From Opimibacter sp041746735 (GTDB taxonomy: Bacteria; Bacteroidota; Bacteroidia; Chitinophagales; Saprospiraceae): 64,000 bases of DNA. The stretch's first letter is position 1, and every line of letters starts with the position of its first letter. The notes beneath the pieces are model-generated. The model had not been told where the DNA came from. It made no database searches and was given only the letters and a program-made list of their open reading frames with translations. This document shows, piece by piece, positions 34,646-43,283 of this stretch. Position numbers and translations under genes: made by a program. Location of the stretch: assembly GCA_041746735.1 (NCBI GenBank), contig JBGTGP010000011.1:1-64000 (forward strand), written 5' to 3'.

Positions 34646-37600
34646 CTATTGAATGGTGAGTCTTTCCAAAATCCACGAGCCATCCTCCAGTTGTATACGC
34701 ATGAAATAGAGTCCCGGTCCAAAGTGCGCCGGCAGGGAGACTTCAGCAAAATGCCCTTGTGTAATTGACAAACGACCAAAGGCAGGCGTTTTCCGGCCAT
34801 CTGTTGTCCACCAGTCTGCTGTATGGATTTGTTGAGCTGATCCACTCTGATTATATAAGCGAACATCAGCACCCATAGTCGTCAATGAGGGAATTATCGT
34901 TAAGCGGACCATTTCCGGTGTGTCGGTATCATAGGTGCCAGAAATCATCGGCACTGTAAAGTTGAAAATCTGTCTGCAGCCCAGCCTGTCCGTAACTGTA
35001 AGGGAATATTCGCCATGAGCGATATTGAAAAGGCTTTCAAACGTTTGACCTGAATTCCAGGCATACGTAAAAGGAGGTGTACCCCCCAGAATCTCCACCA
35101 AAATCGCTCCCGTATTGGTACCATTGTCCCCCATGATGGCCAGATCATTGATCAGTATGGCAGGAAGGACGTTTAGATTGAGCACGGTTTCTTCAAAACA
35201 TCCAGGCCGGATTTCTTTGACAGATTTATAGGTGCCGGCCTGATAGACCAGGATTCCTTCAAAATTGAGAGTGTCTCCAAAGCATATCGTCTGATCAATC
35301 GACATGGAAAAAGTATCTTTTACCAGGAGCTGGAGATGAATATAGTTTGGACAGCCTTCCGGACCTGTGTATTCAATGATTTCGTCGGTGGTGATGGTAT
35401 AGGGTTCGTCCAGCACAAACAATGTATCACCATTGCATATCACCTCACTGATCGTTTCTGTCAAAGAAGGGATGAAGCTAAGTGTCAGCGCGACAATACT
35501 GTCACAGTTATTTTCAGCGGCATTCGGTAAGTTGATCGTATAGGATCCGGCTTCATCAAAGACCATATTGCCGACCATCATGGTTGCACCTTCACAGATA
35601 GCGGTATCTATGACGTTTGTGCCTACTGGGTTGACGGTGATATTGACAAAACCAAATCCACTGCCTTCACAATTGGCATCGCGTAGTTCACCGACACGAA
35701 ACCTGCCACTGAAGACTGGATCAATTGGGATAGTGATTTGACTGGACTCACTTAAGATCTCGATAAATAGCTCATTCTCCCGGTACAAGCCGATGATAAA
35801 CGGAGGAGTTCCTGTACATTGAAAATTGAAGATAACCGGTTGTCCGCTACAAACAATAATCGGACCGATGGTGCTGATCTGGCAGGTAGGTGTAGGGAGC
35901 ACGGTAAGCTCGAAATTGTCCTGATTTGTAAAACACCCATTGCCTTCGGCACGGATACTATACCGGACTTTAAGCGGAATCACAGCTCCTGTCTCCAGGA
36001 TCTGAACAAAAGCTGGAGCATTGGTGCCAGGTGTAGCGCCCAGGATGAACGGATCCGGATCGGCTGTCCAGCTGTAGGTGACCGGAGGAAATAGATTTGT
36101 AGGTGGCTGTAGATAGAATGTATCGCCACTGCATACATTGAAGTCAGGCACGGGAAGCAGTGTTGGATTGAGGCAGCATCGCATAAACAAGTTCAGCCTT
36201 TCTTCCTGGTCGTACACACAGATCAAGTTCGGTTCGATGCCGATTTCTCCGTCTGCAAATGTTTTCATGGTGATGCTACAATCGAGATTGGTCTGACATT
36301 CATCCACAACCTTCAAGGTAAAACAGACCTTCCATGTATCCGCAGTGGGGGCACAGGTTGAAATATCACCTGTGGTCAAATCAGGATGCATATTGGGGGG
36401 AGGATTACCCGTATTGGTAAAATACCAACCGCCGGGGAGTCCCTGACCTCCACTATAGCCATTGACTGGATTGGACACGTTGTACCGAACTTCACCTAGT
36501 TCATACCAGGCCCAGAAACCCTGAGCAACAGGTGAGAGCAGGGAATCCATCTGGATAGGTTGGCCTTTTACATCGAACCAGGTCGAGTCCCAACCTGGTC
36601 CAAAAGTGGGAAGCAATCCCTGAAACCCATTGCATTCCAGTTTGTCCCAGTTTTGAAGTTCGTAACAGATCTGCACTTCCTCACCCGGCATAAACGGCCC
36701 CGTCAAAGGACTGCCCATAGACGTTTGAGTAACAAAAATGCGGTCTTGTTTATTGCAGAATTCGACATCAATGGATGAAGCACACAGTTCGAATTGCCCA
36801 ATATTACCTTCGGCGTCAGAAATGGCCACCACATATGTGGTCAGCGGGTCAATGGCGATATAGGCCAATACGGCCGTACCGTTTTCTCCAATGATACAAT
36901 CAATTTGTTGGAAAGTAGTACAATTCACAGAGCGGAGAAGAGCTACCTGGGGTTTATTAAACTCATGGGATGTGACACTGAGCGTGAGCAAATCTGCTGT
37001 GGTGTCCGTGGTCACAAAGAAATAAGCAGTGGAATTAGTAAAATTTTCACAAATACCGTTGTCAAACTGTGGCCCGGGACCATAACCTGCGGTACATCCC
37101 ATCACGCAAACCAGAACGTCTTCCGCTGGGGAAAAGATAGCATTGGTCGTGGTCGAGTCCTGCACACAAACGAAACTGCCAGAGCAGGAATCTGGTTGTG
37201 TATTGAGGGTATAATACCATACGTCTTCCTGAGAAAAAGTATTGGAAGGTACATTTTTGTCAATGGACATGGACGCTGACAGGACATGGATAATACTATC
37301 TACCACTACGATATCAGCAGCCTGATCTACAAGAGAGCCGCCATAATTCATCTGGTGCGTCAGATGGCCGTCCAGATCTGTTATAAAAATCCAATTGTCA
37401 GAAAAGCCTTTATTTCCTGTCAAGTCTTCATCAGCACTCGTCGACGTTGCTGAAAAGGCGAGATGGTCGGCATCAAAGAGAGTGAGTTTGCAGTTGAAAT
37501 CATTGCCGGTTCCACCATACGATCTCAGAAATTCTGTATCGCCGGTTGCTTCATCCAGTTTGAGAAGCCAGATATCATTCAGGCCTTTACTCTCGGGAAA

Positions 37601-38479
37601 ATCTCCATCAGTGGATAGGGTGTTGAGGGTGACATAGATATATCCATCCGGATGAAAGAGGATATCACTGGCTTTGTCCGCTGCAGAGCCTCCAAATGTT
37701 TTTTGCCAGAGAATGTCACCATCCGGGGCAATTTTAATAATCCAGATATCCGATTCGCCCTGATTAGGCGTCTGTCCTGGAAGATTAGAATCGCTGTTGG
37801 CTGCTACATAGATATTTCCATTGATGTCAGTGGTGATCGCAACCGGAGAATCATTGCTACTGCCACCGAGGAGTAGTGCCCATTGTACATCGAATAGGGA
37901 ATTCACCTGAATGATACACACATCAAAAAGACCATTGTTGGTTTGGCCTAGAACGACTGGTGACCCGGCTTCCAGCGCCAGGGTAATATTTCCCCCGATA
38001 TGGCGGTCAGCATCGACCGCGAGGTCCGTAATGCTTCCTCCAAAAATCCTGCCACTGAATATATCTCCGTGGGTATTGGTGCGCAGGAGCCAGCCTCCGG
38101 CCAGGCCAGATAAGGTGCCGAACAGCCCATGACTGGAGCGGGTAGTACCAAAGGCAACCACACCTCCGTCCGGAAGGGGCATCAGTGCTTTCAGATCATC
38201 ATTACCCGGACCTCCATACGTTCTGTTCCAAAGTTGAGGTCCGTTGATGTCCCGTTTCATAATCCAGAAATCATTTCCTCCAGCATTGGAAGGGACATCA
38301 CCATCGCTGGAATTGGATTGAACCCCAATAAAGAATGCAGTTTTGGTGGGATTGAAGGCCAGGGCAACGGGTTCATCCGTAAAATTACCCCCAAGGATTA
38401 TATTGGTTTCCAGGCTAAACTGGGCATGAAGGTGGAGTACAATACATCCAAAAAGGAGTGCGAGAAGTGGCTTACGCAT
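34646..38479 (-). CDS. Large secreted propeller/SprB-repeat protein, T9SS type-A-like end
   Basis: 1277 residues. Signal peptide (1-19, ending LHAQ). Residues about 25-430 hold some seven beta-propeller-like repeats marked by YGG..ND and DIW..K turns (LWNRTYGGPGNDDLKALMPL; ILWQKTFGGSAADKASDILF). A Cys-rich central region follows, then Ig/PKD-like modules (CSGDTFYLQPP; CNGDTLFVLDEP) and a SprB repeat near 1140-1205 (ILGGTPPFTYAWNSGQT... GEYSLTVTDRLGC). The last 75 residues end GLYFMRIQLEDGSWILERLTIQ like a type-A sorting signal, but the usual NP motif before the first strand is replaced by IPSLTTMGADV. Probably a surface adhesin. Confidence 0.9.
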   Translation of the reverse strand: MRKPLLALLFGCIVLHLHAQFSLETNIILGGNFTDEPVALAFNPTKTAFFIGVQSNSSDGDVPSNAGGNDFWIMKRDINGPQLWNRTYGGPGNDDLKALMPLPDGGVVAFGTTRSSHGLFGTLSGLAGGWLLRTNTHGDIFSGRIFGGSITDLAVDADRHIGGNITLALEAGSPVVLGQTNNGLFDVCIIQVNSLFDVQWALLLGGSSNDSPVAITTDINGNIYVAANSDSNLPGQTPNQGESDIWIIKIAPDGDILWQKTFGGSAADKASDILFHPDGYIYVTLNTLSTDGDFPESKGLNDIWLLKLDEATGDTEFLRSYGGTGNDFNCKLTLFDADHLAFSATSTSADEDLTGNKGFSDNWIFITDLDGHLTHQMNYGGSLVDQAADIVVVDSIIHVLSASMSIDKNVPSNTFSQEDVWYYTLNTQPDSCSGSFVCVQDSTTTNAIFSPAEDVLVCVMGCTAGYGPGPQFDNGICENFTNSTAYFFVTTDTTADLLTLSVTSHEFNKPQVALLRSVNCTTFQQIDCIIGENGTAVLAYIAIDPLTTYVVAISDAEGNIGQFELCASSIDVEFCNKQDRIFVTQTSMGSPLTGPFMPGEEVQICYELQNWDKLECNGFQGLLPTFGPGWDSTWFDVKGQPIQMDSLLSPVAQGFWAWYELGEVRYNVSNPVNGYSGGQGLPGGWYFTNTGNPPPNMHPDLTTGDISTCAPTADTWKVCFTLKVVDECQTNLDCSITMKTFADGEIGIEPNLICVYDQEERLNLFMRCCLNPTLLPVPDFNVCSGDTFYLQPPTNLFPPVTYSWTADPDPFILGATPGTNAPAFVQILETGAVIPLKVRYSIRAEGNGCFTNQDNFELTVLPTPTCQISTIGPIIVCSGQPVIFNFQCTGTPPFIIGLYRENELFIEILSESSQITIPIDPVFSGRFRVGELRDANCEGSGFGFVNITVNPVGTNVIDTAICEGATMMVGNMVFDEAGSYTINLPNAAENNCDSIVALTLSFIPSLTETISEVICNGDTLFVLDEPYTITTDEIIEYTGPEGCPNYIHLQLLVKDTFSMSIDQTICFGDTLNFEGILVYQAGTYKSVKEIRPGCFEETVLNLNVLPAILINDLAIMGDNGTNTGAILVEILGGTPPFTYAWNSGQTFESLFNIAHGEYSLTVTDRLGCRQIFNFTVPMISGTYDTDTPEMVRLTIIPSLTTMGADVRLYNQSGSAQQIHTADWWTTDGRKTPAFGRLSITQGHFAEVSLPAHFGPGLYFMRIQLEDGSWILERLTIQ

Positions 38480-38588
38480 GATCAGTTTTTGTCAGTGCTT
38501 TAGACGTTTCGACCGGAAAAAATACGGAAAAATATGGCGGAATCAAAAAAAACCACGCCGAACGGGAAGGCATGGTTTACGAAAAGGG

Positions 38589-38662
38589 TCGGGATGACTG
38601 GATTTGAACCAGCGACCCCTACGTCCCGAACGTAGTGCGCTACCGGGCTGCGCTACATCCCG
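38589..38662 (-). tRNA. tRNA-Pro (CGG)
   Basis: Full cloverleaf on the minus strand: acceptor CGGGATG/CATCCCG, anticodon stem CTACG/CGTAG with loop TTCGGGA (anticodon CGG), T-arm GGTTCAAATCC. Discriminator A; CCA is not encoded. Fourth and last gene of a four-tRNA leftward cluster. Confidence 0.95.
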
Positions 38663-38719
38663 AAGAGTCAGATGGAGAGGGTGCGGTGTATAGGTTTGAC
38701 TCGGAGTGGGGGTGAGGGG

Positions 38720-38792
<73 letters not shown>

Positions 38793-38806
38793 TTGAGAGA
38801 AAAGAG

Positions 38807-38880
38807 TCGGGACGACTGGATTTGAACCAGCGACCACACGCCCCCCAGACGTGTACTCTACCGAGCTGAGCTACGTCCCG
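38807..38880 (-). tRNA. tRNA-Pro (GGG)
   Basis: Acceptor CGGGACG/CGTCCCG, anticodon stem CACGT/GCGTG with loop CTGGGGG (anticodon GGG), T-arm GGTTCAAATCC. CCA not encoded. Its T-arm sequence is nearly identical to that of the other tRNA-Pro in this cluster. Confidence 0.95.
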
Positions 38881-38886
38881 AATTCG

Positions 38887-39040
38887 GAGTGTATGTGAGT
38901 GTAAGTGTGATTGGTTGTGAGCATGATCACGATCCGTGTATAGGACTTCTCTCAAAGAGCATTCGTTTTGGTTTCAGACACACCCACCTTACCTGCACTC
39001 ACCCTCACCTGCACTCACCCTCACCCACTCACATACACTC
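38887..39040. repeat. CACTCACC-rich tract with 15-bp inverted repeat
   Basis: Spacer between tRNA-Val and tRNA-Pro(GGG). GAGTGTATGTGAGTG (38887-38901) is the exact inverted complement of CACTCACATACACTC (39026-39040). Inside it, the 16-bp unit ACCTGCACTCACCCTC occurs twice in tandem (38991-39006 and 39007-39022). A transcript of the tRNA cluster could fold this spacer into a long hairpin. Confidence 0.85.
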
Positions 39041-39048
39041 ACTCCTTG

Positions 39049-39123
39049 TGGGTGATAGCAGGCTCGAACTGCTGACCTCTGCCCTGTCAAGGCAGCGCTC
39101 TGAACCAACTGAGCTAATCACCC
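39049..39123 (-). tRNA. tRNA-Val (GAC)
   Basis: Acceptor GGGTGAT/ATCACCC, D-arm AGCTCAGTTGGTTCAGAGC, anticodon stem CTGCC/GGCAG with loop TTGACAG (anticodon GAC), T-arm CAGTTCGAGCCTG. First gene of the leftward tRNA cluster. CCA not encoded. Confidence 0.95.
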
Positions 39124-39210
39124 TTTTGAGGACGCCAAAGGTACATATTTTCATTTTTATTCAACCTGCGAACAGAAATAAGAAATCCGTTGTAAAAAAT
39201 CTATCTTGAG

Positions 39211-39691
39211 GTGATGAAAAAATCATTTATTCTACTCATTTGCAGCTTGTTGACGTATAGTGTTTATGCCCAACATCATCCGCCGGAATGGGACGAACGG
39301 GTCAGCAAGCTGGCCAAGGGGGCAGAACCGGCACGAATAGAGTCAGACATCCGCAAAAATGACTTCGGTCAATATCGTAACATTAGCCTCACTGGCCTGG
39401 TCACCTGAACCACCCATTCAGGTGATGATCGGAGGTATTGTATCGCCATCCACCCATTTACGTTGGGATCCGGCATCCGGAAGTCATCTGGCAGGGTACA
39501 AGGTATATTGGCGGCAGACTCATTCTCCGGTTTGGCAGCACAGCCTTTGGGCCGGACGTGCCACAACTGTCACGCTGGAAAACATCATCATAGATGATTA
39601 TGTGTTTGGCGTCGCCAGTGTCAGTCAGGAAGGGCATGAAAGTCTGGTCCAATTTCCGGTGAGTCTGATCCCCAAGTCTCCCGGTCAGTAG
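39211..39691 (+). pseudogene. Internally deleted and frameshifted M28-type peptidase remnant
   Basis: The first frame (39211-39408) encodes a signal peptide (MMKKSFILLICSLLTYSVYA then QHHPPEWDERVSK) and stops. The next frame (+1, from about 39359 to 39691) continues with LASLAWSPEPP and a fibronectin-like module: HLRWDPASGSHLAGYKVYWR, VTLENIIIDDYVFGVASVS, GHESLVQFP. That second part matches, from family memory, the C-terminal domain of secreted Bacteroidota M28 aminopeptidases. The several-hundred-residue zinc-peptidase domain that should lie between is missing, and no HxD or zinc motif is present. So a full gene appears to have lost its core by deletion and then shifted frame. It lies beside an intact S46 peptidase gene. 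Confidence 0.7.
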
Positions 39692-39695
39692 GACA

Positions 39696-41885
39696 TCAGG
39701 CTTTTGGATGTACGAGTTTCATTTCCTGGATCAGATGGCCTGCGCCGGCAAATTTGTCTATGATAAAGAGGATATAGCGAACATCGACCATGATATTGCG
39801 GCATATCGACTTGTCATAGTAAAGATCACTCATGGTTCCTTCCCAGACCCGGTCAAAATTAATCCCGATCAGATTGCCGTGCGCATCAATAGCCGGACTT
39901 CCGCTGTTGCCGCCTGTCGTGTGGTTGCTGGCAATAAAGCAAACAGGCATTTTTCCGTTTTCGGAGTAAGGCCCATAGTCCCGGGTCATGTATAATTCGA
40001 TCAGTCGGGGGTGCACATCAAATTCGTAGTCGCCCGGCTTATATTTTTCCATGACACCATCCAGATAGGTTTGCGTGTTGTACTGCACTGCATCTCTTGG
40101 GGTATAGGATTCAACCTGACCATACGAAACCCGCAGTGTACTGTTGGCATCAGGCCAGAAACGTCGCTTGGGGTAGGCTTCCATCAGCGCAGTGACATAA
40201 TCGCGCTGAATCGAATTGAGTTGCTCATTAAGTTCGTTGTATACCGGCGAAATATGCTGATCCAATACCTGCTTGAGGGAAAGATAGAACTGATACGCGC
40301 TGTCCAGGCGCATAGCTGACGCAAAACCTTCGCCGCCTTTCATAACGGCTTCTTCAAAAGTAGACTGCGTCACGAGGACGGATGAAGAATACACCTTGCC
40401 CGCCAGCACGTCAAAGGCACCCGTTGTAGGAGAAGCAGTATAATCCCGAAGGATGTCAGGCAATAGGTCAGGTGTCATGTGAGTTGCCACATGTTCGGTA
40501 AGAGCAGAAAATAAATCCCAGTCTATTTCAACGCGGTAGTCTTTGAAAAAATCTTCCAGTACAGGCAATGTACGGTCTGCCATTCGCCTGAAGCCTTCCT
40601 CACCGTTTTCATTGAAAGCCCTGACCAGCCGATCGGCGTAGGAGGTGAGCCGGAACAATTCGACATTGCTTCCTCCCAGGACTTCAGTTAAAATAAACCG
40701 GTCATGTACGATTGGATCTAGTTGTCTGTAGAGTCGTTCCATTTCAGGTAAAAGATGCTGGTATTTTTCTTCCTGCTTTTTATTACGCCCGATGGTTTGA
40801 AAAAAATCCTTTTCCTGCTTTTCCTTTTCCTTTACAGCTTGTGTGCTTTTCAATCCCTGGACTTCCCCAATCCATTTTTTCCAGGCATTGGACAGGCTGG
40901 CAAATTTGGACGCATACGCGAGGCGGACGTCAGGATTTGCCCGCATGTGTTTGTCCATGATGCCAAGCGAAATATCTCTGACGCCAATACGGGCTGGATC
41001 GATGATATCGATAGTCTGTGCTACTGCAAAAGAAGGGAGGTATTGATAGGTGCGGCCCGGGAAACCAAACACCAATGTGAAGTCTCCGTCAGCGACACCA
41101 TCCATTGAAACAGGGAAGAAATGACGTGGAGTCAGGGGTTTGTTTTGAGCTGAATATTCAGCCGGTTTGTTGTCTGGTCCTGCATAGATCCGGAAAAGTG
41201 CAAAATCACCGGTGTGCCGAGGCCAAACCCAATTATCTGTATCTGCACCGAATTTTCCGATGGACTCCGGGGGTGTGCCCACCAATCTGACATCCCGATA
41301 GGTTTCTGTGACGAAGAGGTAATATTGATTGCCTTCAAAAAAAGAGCGGACAAAGACGTCCTGCCAACTTTCTTTAGCGGCGCGGTTGCTTACTGTTTTC
41401 AGATTCTGATCGATTCGGGACTGGCGTTCAGTCGGGCTCATATCTTTCCGGACGCCATTTAACACCATCTTCGTCACATCGTCTATACGGACGATAAATG
41501 TGGCAAAAAGCCCGGGAGTTGGGAGTTCCTCCGCATTGGATTTGGCCCAGAAGCCATCCACCAGATAATTTCTTTCCAACGTGGAATGCGACTGGATAAC
41601 GTCGTATCCACAATGATGGTTGGTCAGCAGAAGCCCCTGGTCCGAAATAACCTCACCAGTGCAAAAGCCACCAAAATGGACTACAGCGTCTTTGAGGCTG
41701 CCTTTGTTGACACTGTAGATATCCTCGGCACTCATTTTCATGCCCATAGACTTCATTTCAGCCTCATTGAGCGATTTGAGCAGCAGGGGCAACCACATAC
41801 CCTCCCCGCCAAAAACAGGAGCAAGGGTGATCAGGAAAAACATCAACATGCCGGAAATGGGGTACAGGAAGGACTTCTTCTTCAT
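39696..41885 (-). CDS. S46 family dipeptidyl-peptidase, DPP11-like
   Basis: 729 residues with a signal peptide (about 1-27). Trypsin-fold exopeptidase that removes dipeptides in the periplasm. Catalytic His in LLTNHHCGYDVIQ (H91), Asp in the ADTDNWVWPRHTGDF region, Ser in TTGGNSGSPAID. The residue after GINFD is Arg (FDRVWEGTMSDL); I recall Arg at this position as the mark of DPP11, which prefers Asp or Glu at P1, against Gly in DPP7. Start set at MKKKSFLYP, the signal-peptide head. Gene ends 4 bp from the M28 remnant on the opposite strand. Confidence 0.95.
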   Translation of the reverse strand: MKKKSFLYPISGMLMFFLITLAPVFGGEGMWLPLLLKSLNEAEMKSMGMKMSAEDIYSVNKGSLKDAVVHFGGFCTGEVISDQGLLLTNHHCGYDVIQSHSTLERNYLVDGFWAKSNAEELPTPGLFATFIVRIDDVTKMVLNGVRKDMSPTERQSRIDQNLKTVSNRAAKESWQDVFVRSFFEGNQYYLFVTETYRDVRLVGTPPESIGKFGADTDNWVWPRHTGDFALFRIYAGPDNKPAEYSAQNKPLTPRHFFPVSMDGVADGDFTLVFGFPGRTYQYLPSFAVAQTIDIIDPARIGVRDISLGIMDKHMRANPDVRLAYASKFASLSNAWKKWIGEVQGLKSTQAVKEKEKQEKDFFQTIGRNKKQEEKYQHLLPEMERLYRQLDPIVHDRFILTEVLGGSNVELFRLTSYADRLVRAFNENGEEGFRRMADRTLPVLEDFFKDYRVEIDWDLFSALTEHVATHMTPDLLPDILRDYTASPTTGAFDVLAGKVYSSSVLVTQSTFEEAVMKGGEGFASAMRLDSAYQFYLSLKQVLDQHISPVYNELNEQLNSIQRDYVTALMEAYPKRRFWPDANSTLRVSYGQVESYTPRDAVQYNTQTYLDGVMEKYKPGDYEFDVHPRLIELYMTRDYGPYSENGKMPVCFIASNHTTGGNSGSPAIDAHGNLIGINFDRVWEGTMSDLYYDKSICRNIMVDVRYILFIIDKFAGAGHLIQEMKLVHPKA

Positions 41886-41947
41886 TTGGATAGTTGTATA
41901 GCTGACTGTAGAACGAAGCAAGATAGATAAAATTGAAAAGAGCCCAT

Positions 41948-41975
41948 TTTGTTGGCTCTATCTGCACTACTTTTG
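41948..41975 (+). promoter_or_regulatory. Promoter: TTTG -33-like and TACTTTTG -7
   Basis: TTTG at 41948-41951 and a perfect TAnnTTTG at 41968-41975, 16 bp apart, somewhat shorter than the usual 19 or so. The -7 ends 28 bp before the start at 42004. Confidence 0.5.
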
Positions 41976-42003
41976 GAGCGTTCTATCCTAAATCAGTTCT
42001 GAC

Positions 42004-42714
42004 ATGGATACCGCGTTTATATCTTTTTCCCTTCAGCATTATTCAGCTCTGATGGCATTCGGGGGTATCACATTTGTGGCCATTCAAATGGGCCGGGTGG
42101 CCGCAGAGCCATTGAAGACTCAGATCGGGTTGATTCTGGCCGGTGTTACTTTCTCCTCACTGGTCATTGAAGCCATAGTCAAACTCACGGGGGGGACGTA
42201 TGATCTTCTGTCTGATCTGCCTTTCTTTCTTTGTGACCTGGTGGCGCTGATGCTGCCTTTTGTTTTGTTTGCCGACAATCGCAAGTGGATCGGAATCCTG
42301 TACTTCTGGGCTCTGGCCGGCACACTCCAGGCCATGATTACGCCCGAACTCTCCTACGGATTTCCGTCTTTCCATTTTTTCAGGTACTTTATTATGCATG
42401 GAGGGATCATAGCTGCGGTGGGGTATACGATAGTCGTGCATCGTATCCGGATCACCTGGAATGATTTTCTCAACGCCATTATCTACGCTCAGATCTATCT
42501 GGTGATGATTCATATGATCAACCATCTTTTGGGCAGCAATTACAGCTATACCATGGCAAAACCGGTCAGCGCATCTATACTGGATTTCTTTGGACCCTGG
42601 CCCTGGTATATTCTTGGCGCTGAGTTGCTGATGATCCTTCTTTTCCTGATGCTCATGCTGCCGTTTACACTTCGTCAGAACCCGGGTTCAGGCTTAGGCA
42701 GGGAAGAACTTTAA
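42004..42714 (+). CDS. YwaF-like (TIGR02206) integral membrane protein
   Basis: 236 residues, about six to seven hydrophobic segments covering most of the protein (for example GGITFVAIQMG, LIYAQIYLVMIHMINHLLG in part, ILGAELLMILLFLMLMLPF). Family-typical PFFLCDLVALMLPF and NYSYTMAKPVSASILDFFGPWPWYI are present. Function unknown for the family. Confidence 0.85.
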   Translation: MDTAFISFSLQHYSALMAFGGITFVAIQMGRVAAEPLKTQIGLILAGVTFSSLVIEAIVKLTGGTYDLLSDLPFFLCDLVALMLPFVLFADNRKWIGILYFWALAGTLQAMITPELSYGFPSFHFFRYFIMHGGIIAAVGYTIVVHRIRITWNDFLNAIIYAQIYLVMIHMINHLLGSNYSYTMAKPVSASILDFFGPWPWYILGAELLMILLFLMLMLPFTLRQNPGSGLGREEL

Positions 42715-42780
42715 GTCCAAAACCGGCAATCTCAAAGAAGATGTGATATTTGCAGAGCGTTAACCTCATGTTGCCATCGT

Positions 42781-43245
42781 ATGCAAGGAAAAAGAATAGC
42801 GGTCTTTCCGGGCTCATTTGATCCCATCACCATCGGACATGTTGACGTCGTCCAACGTGCCTTACCATTATTTGATGAGGTGATAGTGGCCATCGGGTTA
42901 AATTCAATCAAGCAAAACTTGTTTTCAGTGGAGCAGCGCAAAACCTGGCTGGAACGGGTTTTTGCCGGTGAGCCCCGTATTCAGGTAGATGTTTTTGAAG
43001 GGCTTACCGTTCATTTTTGCAAGAAAGTGCAAGCACATTACCTCATACGCGGCTTGCGAAATGCCTCAGATTTCGACTATGAGAAAACGATCAGTCAGCT
43101 CAACCATATCGTGGGTGAAGACATCGAAACCGTTTTTTTTATCAGCAAACCCGAGTACTCCCATATCAGTTCGACCATCGTCAGAGAGATCATCAAAGGA
43201 AATGGCAATGCAAGGCCATTTTTACCTCCCGGGGTTCAGTATTGA
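42781..43245 (+). CDS. coaD: Phosphopantetheine adenylyltransferase
   Basis: 154 residues. Penultimate step of coenzyme A synthesis. Nucleotidyltransferase motif FPGSFDPITIGHVDV near the N-terminus, RGLRNASDFDYE in the middle and the ISSTIVREI motif near the end, all as in the family. Its stop lies just upstream of pruA; the two are probably co-transcribed. Confidence 0.97.
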   Translation: MQGKRIAVFPGSFDPITIGHVDVVQRALPLFDEVIVAIGLNSIKQNLFSVEQRKTWLERVFAGEPRIQVDVFEGLTVHFCKKVQAHYLIRGLRNASDFDYEKTISQLNHIVGEDIETVFFISKPEYSHISSTIVREIIKGNGNARPFLPPGVQY

Positions 43246-43283
43246 CCGGCCCTCACCTTTATTTTGCTTATAAATTCAATCCA

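Noticed and set aside
34392..34676. 94-codon leftward open frame in the tpiA downstream gap
   Set aside because: Runs through a strong bidirectional terminator and overlaps the end of the secreted-protein gene; no recognisable features.
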